Shown piece after piece: positions 13,105 through 13,177 of a DNA stretch of 13,177 nt. The DNA is taken from the NCBI GenBank assembly GCA_016297215.1, contig JAEDGZ010000036.1, forward strand, positions 1-13,177, in the 5' to 3' direction. Under the pieces are notes generated by a model. It had not been told where the DNA came from and ran no database searches. It saw only the letters and a list, made by a program, of their open reading frames with translations. The stretch's first letter is position 1, and each line of letters opens with the position of its first letter. A program made the translations under genes and the position numbers. The stretch comes from Paludibacteraceae bacterium (GTDB lineage Bacteria > Bacteroidota > Bacteroidia > Bacteroidales > Paludibacteraceae).

Positions 13105-13109
13105 CTTAT

Positions 13110-13177
13110 ATGACAAGCAAACAAATACGTCAATCCTTTTTGGACTTTATGGCGTCGAAGGGACACCAAGTAGTACC
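13110..13177 (+). CDS. alaS: Alanyl-tRNA synthetase, N-terminal fragment cut by the window edge
   Basis: The 22 complete codons from the ATG at 13110 read MTSKQIRQSFLDFMASKGHQ then VV. This is the typical AlaS opening (T..E.R..FLDFF..KGH..V), ahead of the class II aminoacylation domain that would lie beyond the window. AlaS charges tRNA-Ala in the cytoplasm. The identification rests on a short stretch, but the motif is very characteristic. Confidence 0.88.
   Translation, partial: MTSKQIRQSFLDFMASKGHQVV

Overview
The window reads as chromosomal DNA from a member of the Bacteroidales, probably a gut or rumen Prevotella- or Bacteroides-like lineage. The grounds are: three perfect Bacteroidetes-type promoters (TTTG, 20 bp, TAnnTTTG); start codons with little or no Shine-Dalgarno sequence; a secreted lyase with a C-terminal tail like a type IX secretion sorting domain; a DUF4290-like protein, a family I know only from Bacteroidetes; and close matches to Bacteroides-style NrdJ, SufC and AlaS. 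The species cannot be fixed from the sequence. Coding DNA is fairly GC-rich and the long spacers are AT-rich.

Layout. Positions 1-224 hold a dispersed repeat and the terminator of nrdJ. nrdJ (minus strand, 225-2786) encodes an adenosylcobalamin-dependent ribonucleotide reductase. A 633-bp divergent spacer follows. It carries the nrdJ leader with four 18-bp tandem repeats, the nrdJ promoter with a palindrome between its two boxes, a MITE-like element, and the promoter of the next gene. Then, all on the plus strand: a secreted PL1 pectate lyase (3420-5723) with its own terminator; an exported endonuclease/exonuclease/phosphatase-fold protein (6089-7153) with its own promoter; a short DUF4290-like protein (7188-7502); prs (7701-8663); an M28/glutaminyl-cyclase-like lipoprotein (8664-9656); sufC (9770-10516) overlapping a half-length sufD (10497-11165); a small nitroreductase (11210-11752); pdxA (11882-12979); and the first 22 codons of alaS (13110 to the window end).

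Function. Most genes are housekeeping: deoxynucleotide synthesis (nrdJ), PRPP supply (prs), Fe-S cluster assembly (sufCD), pyridoxal phosphate synthesis (pdxA) and alanyl-tRNA charging (alaS). The lyase is a stand-alone pectin-degrading enzyme with no SusC/SusD genes beside it. The exported phosphatase-fold protein should have Gln as its first mature residue, which is a natural substrate for the glutaminyl-cyclase-like lipoprotein encoded three genes downstream.

No obvious new multi-gene system is present. The points most worth a second look are: a sufCD pair without sufB or sufS, in which SufD lacks its N-terminal half; heptanucleotide tandem repeats (CCTTNAT x4) placed just before the start codons of pdxA and alaS, plus an unrelated heptamer array inside the nitroreductase gene; the repeat-rich nrdJ leader and the palindrome in its promoter; and a MITE-like element with a second partial copy on the far side of nrdJ.
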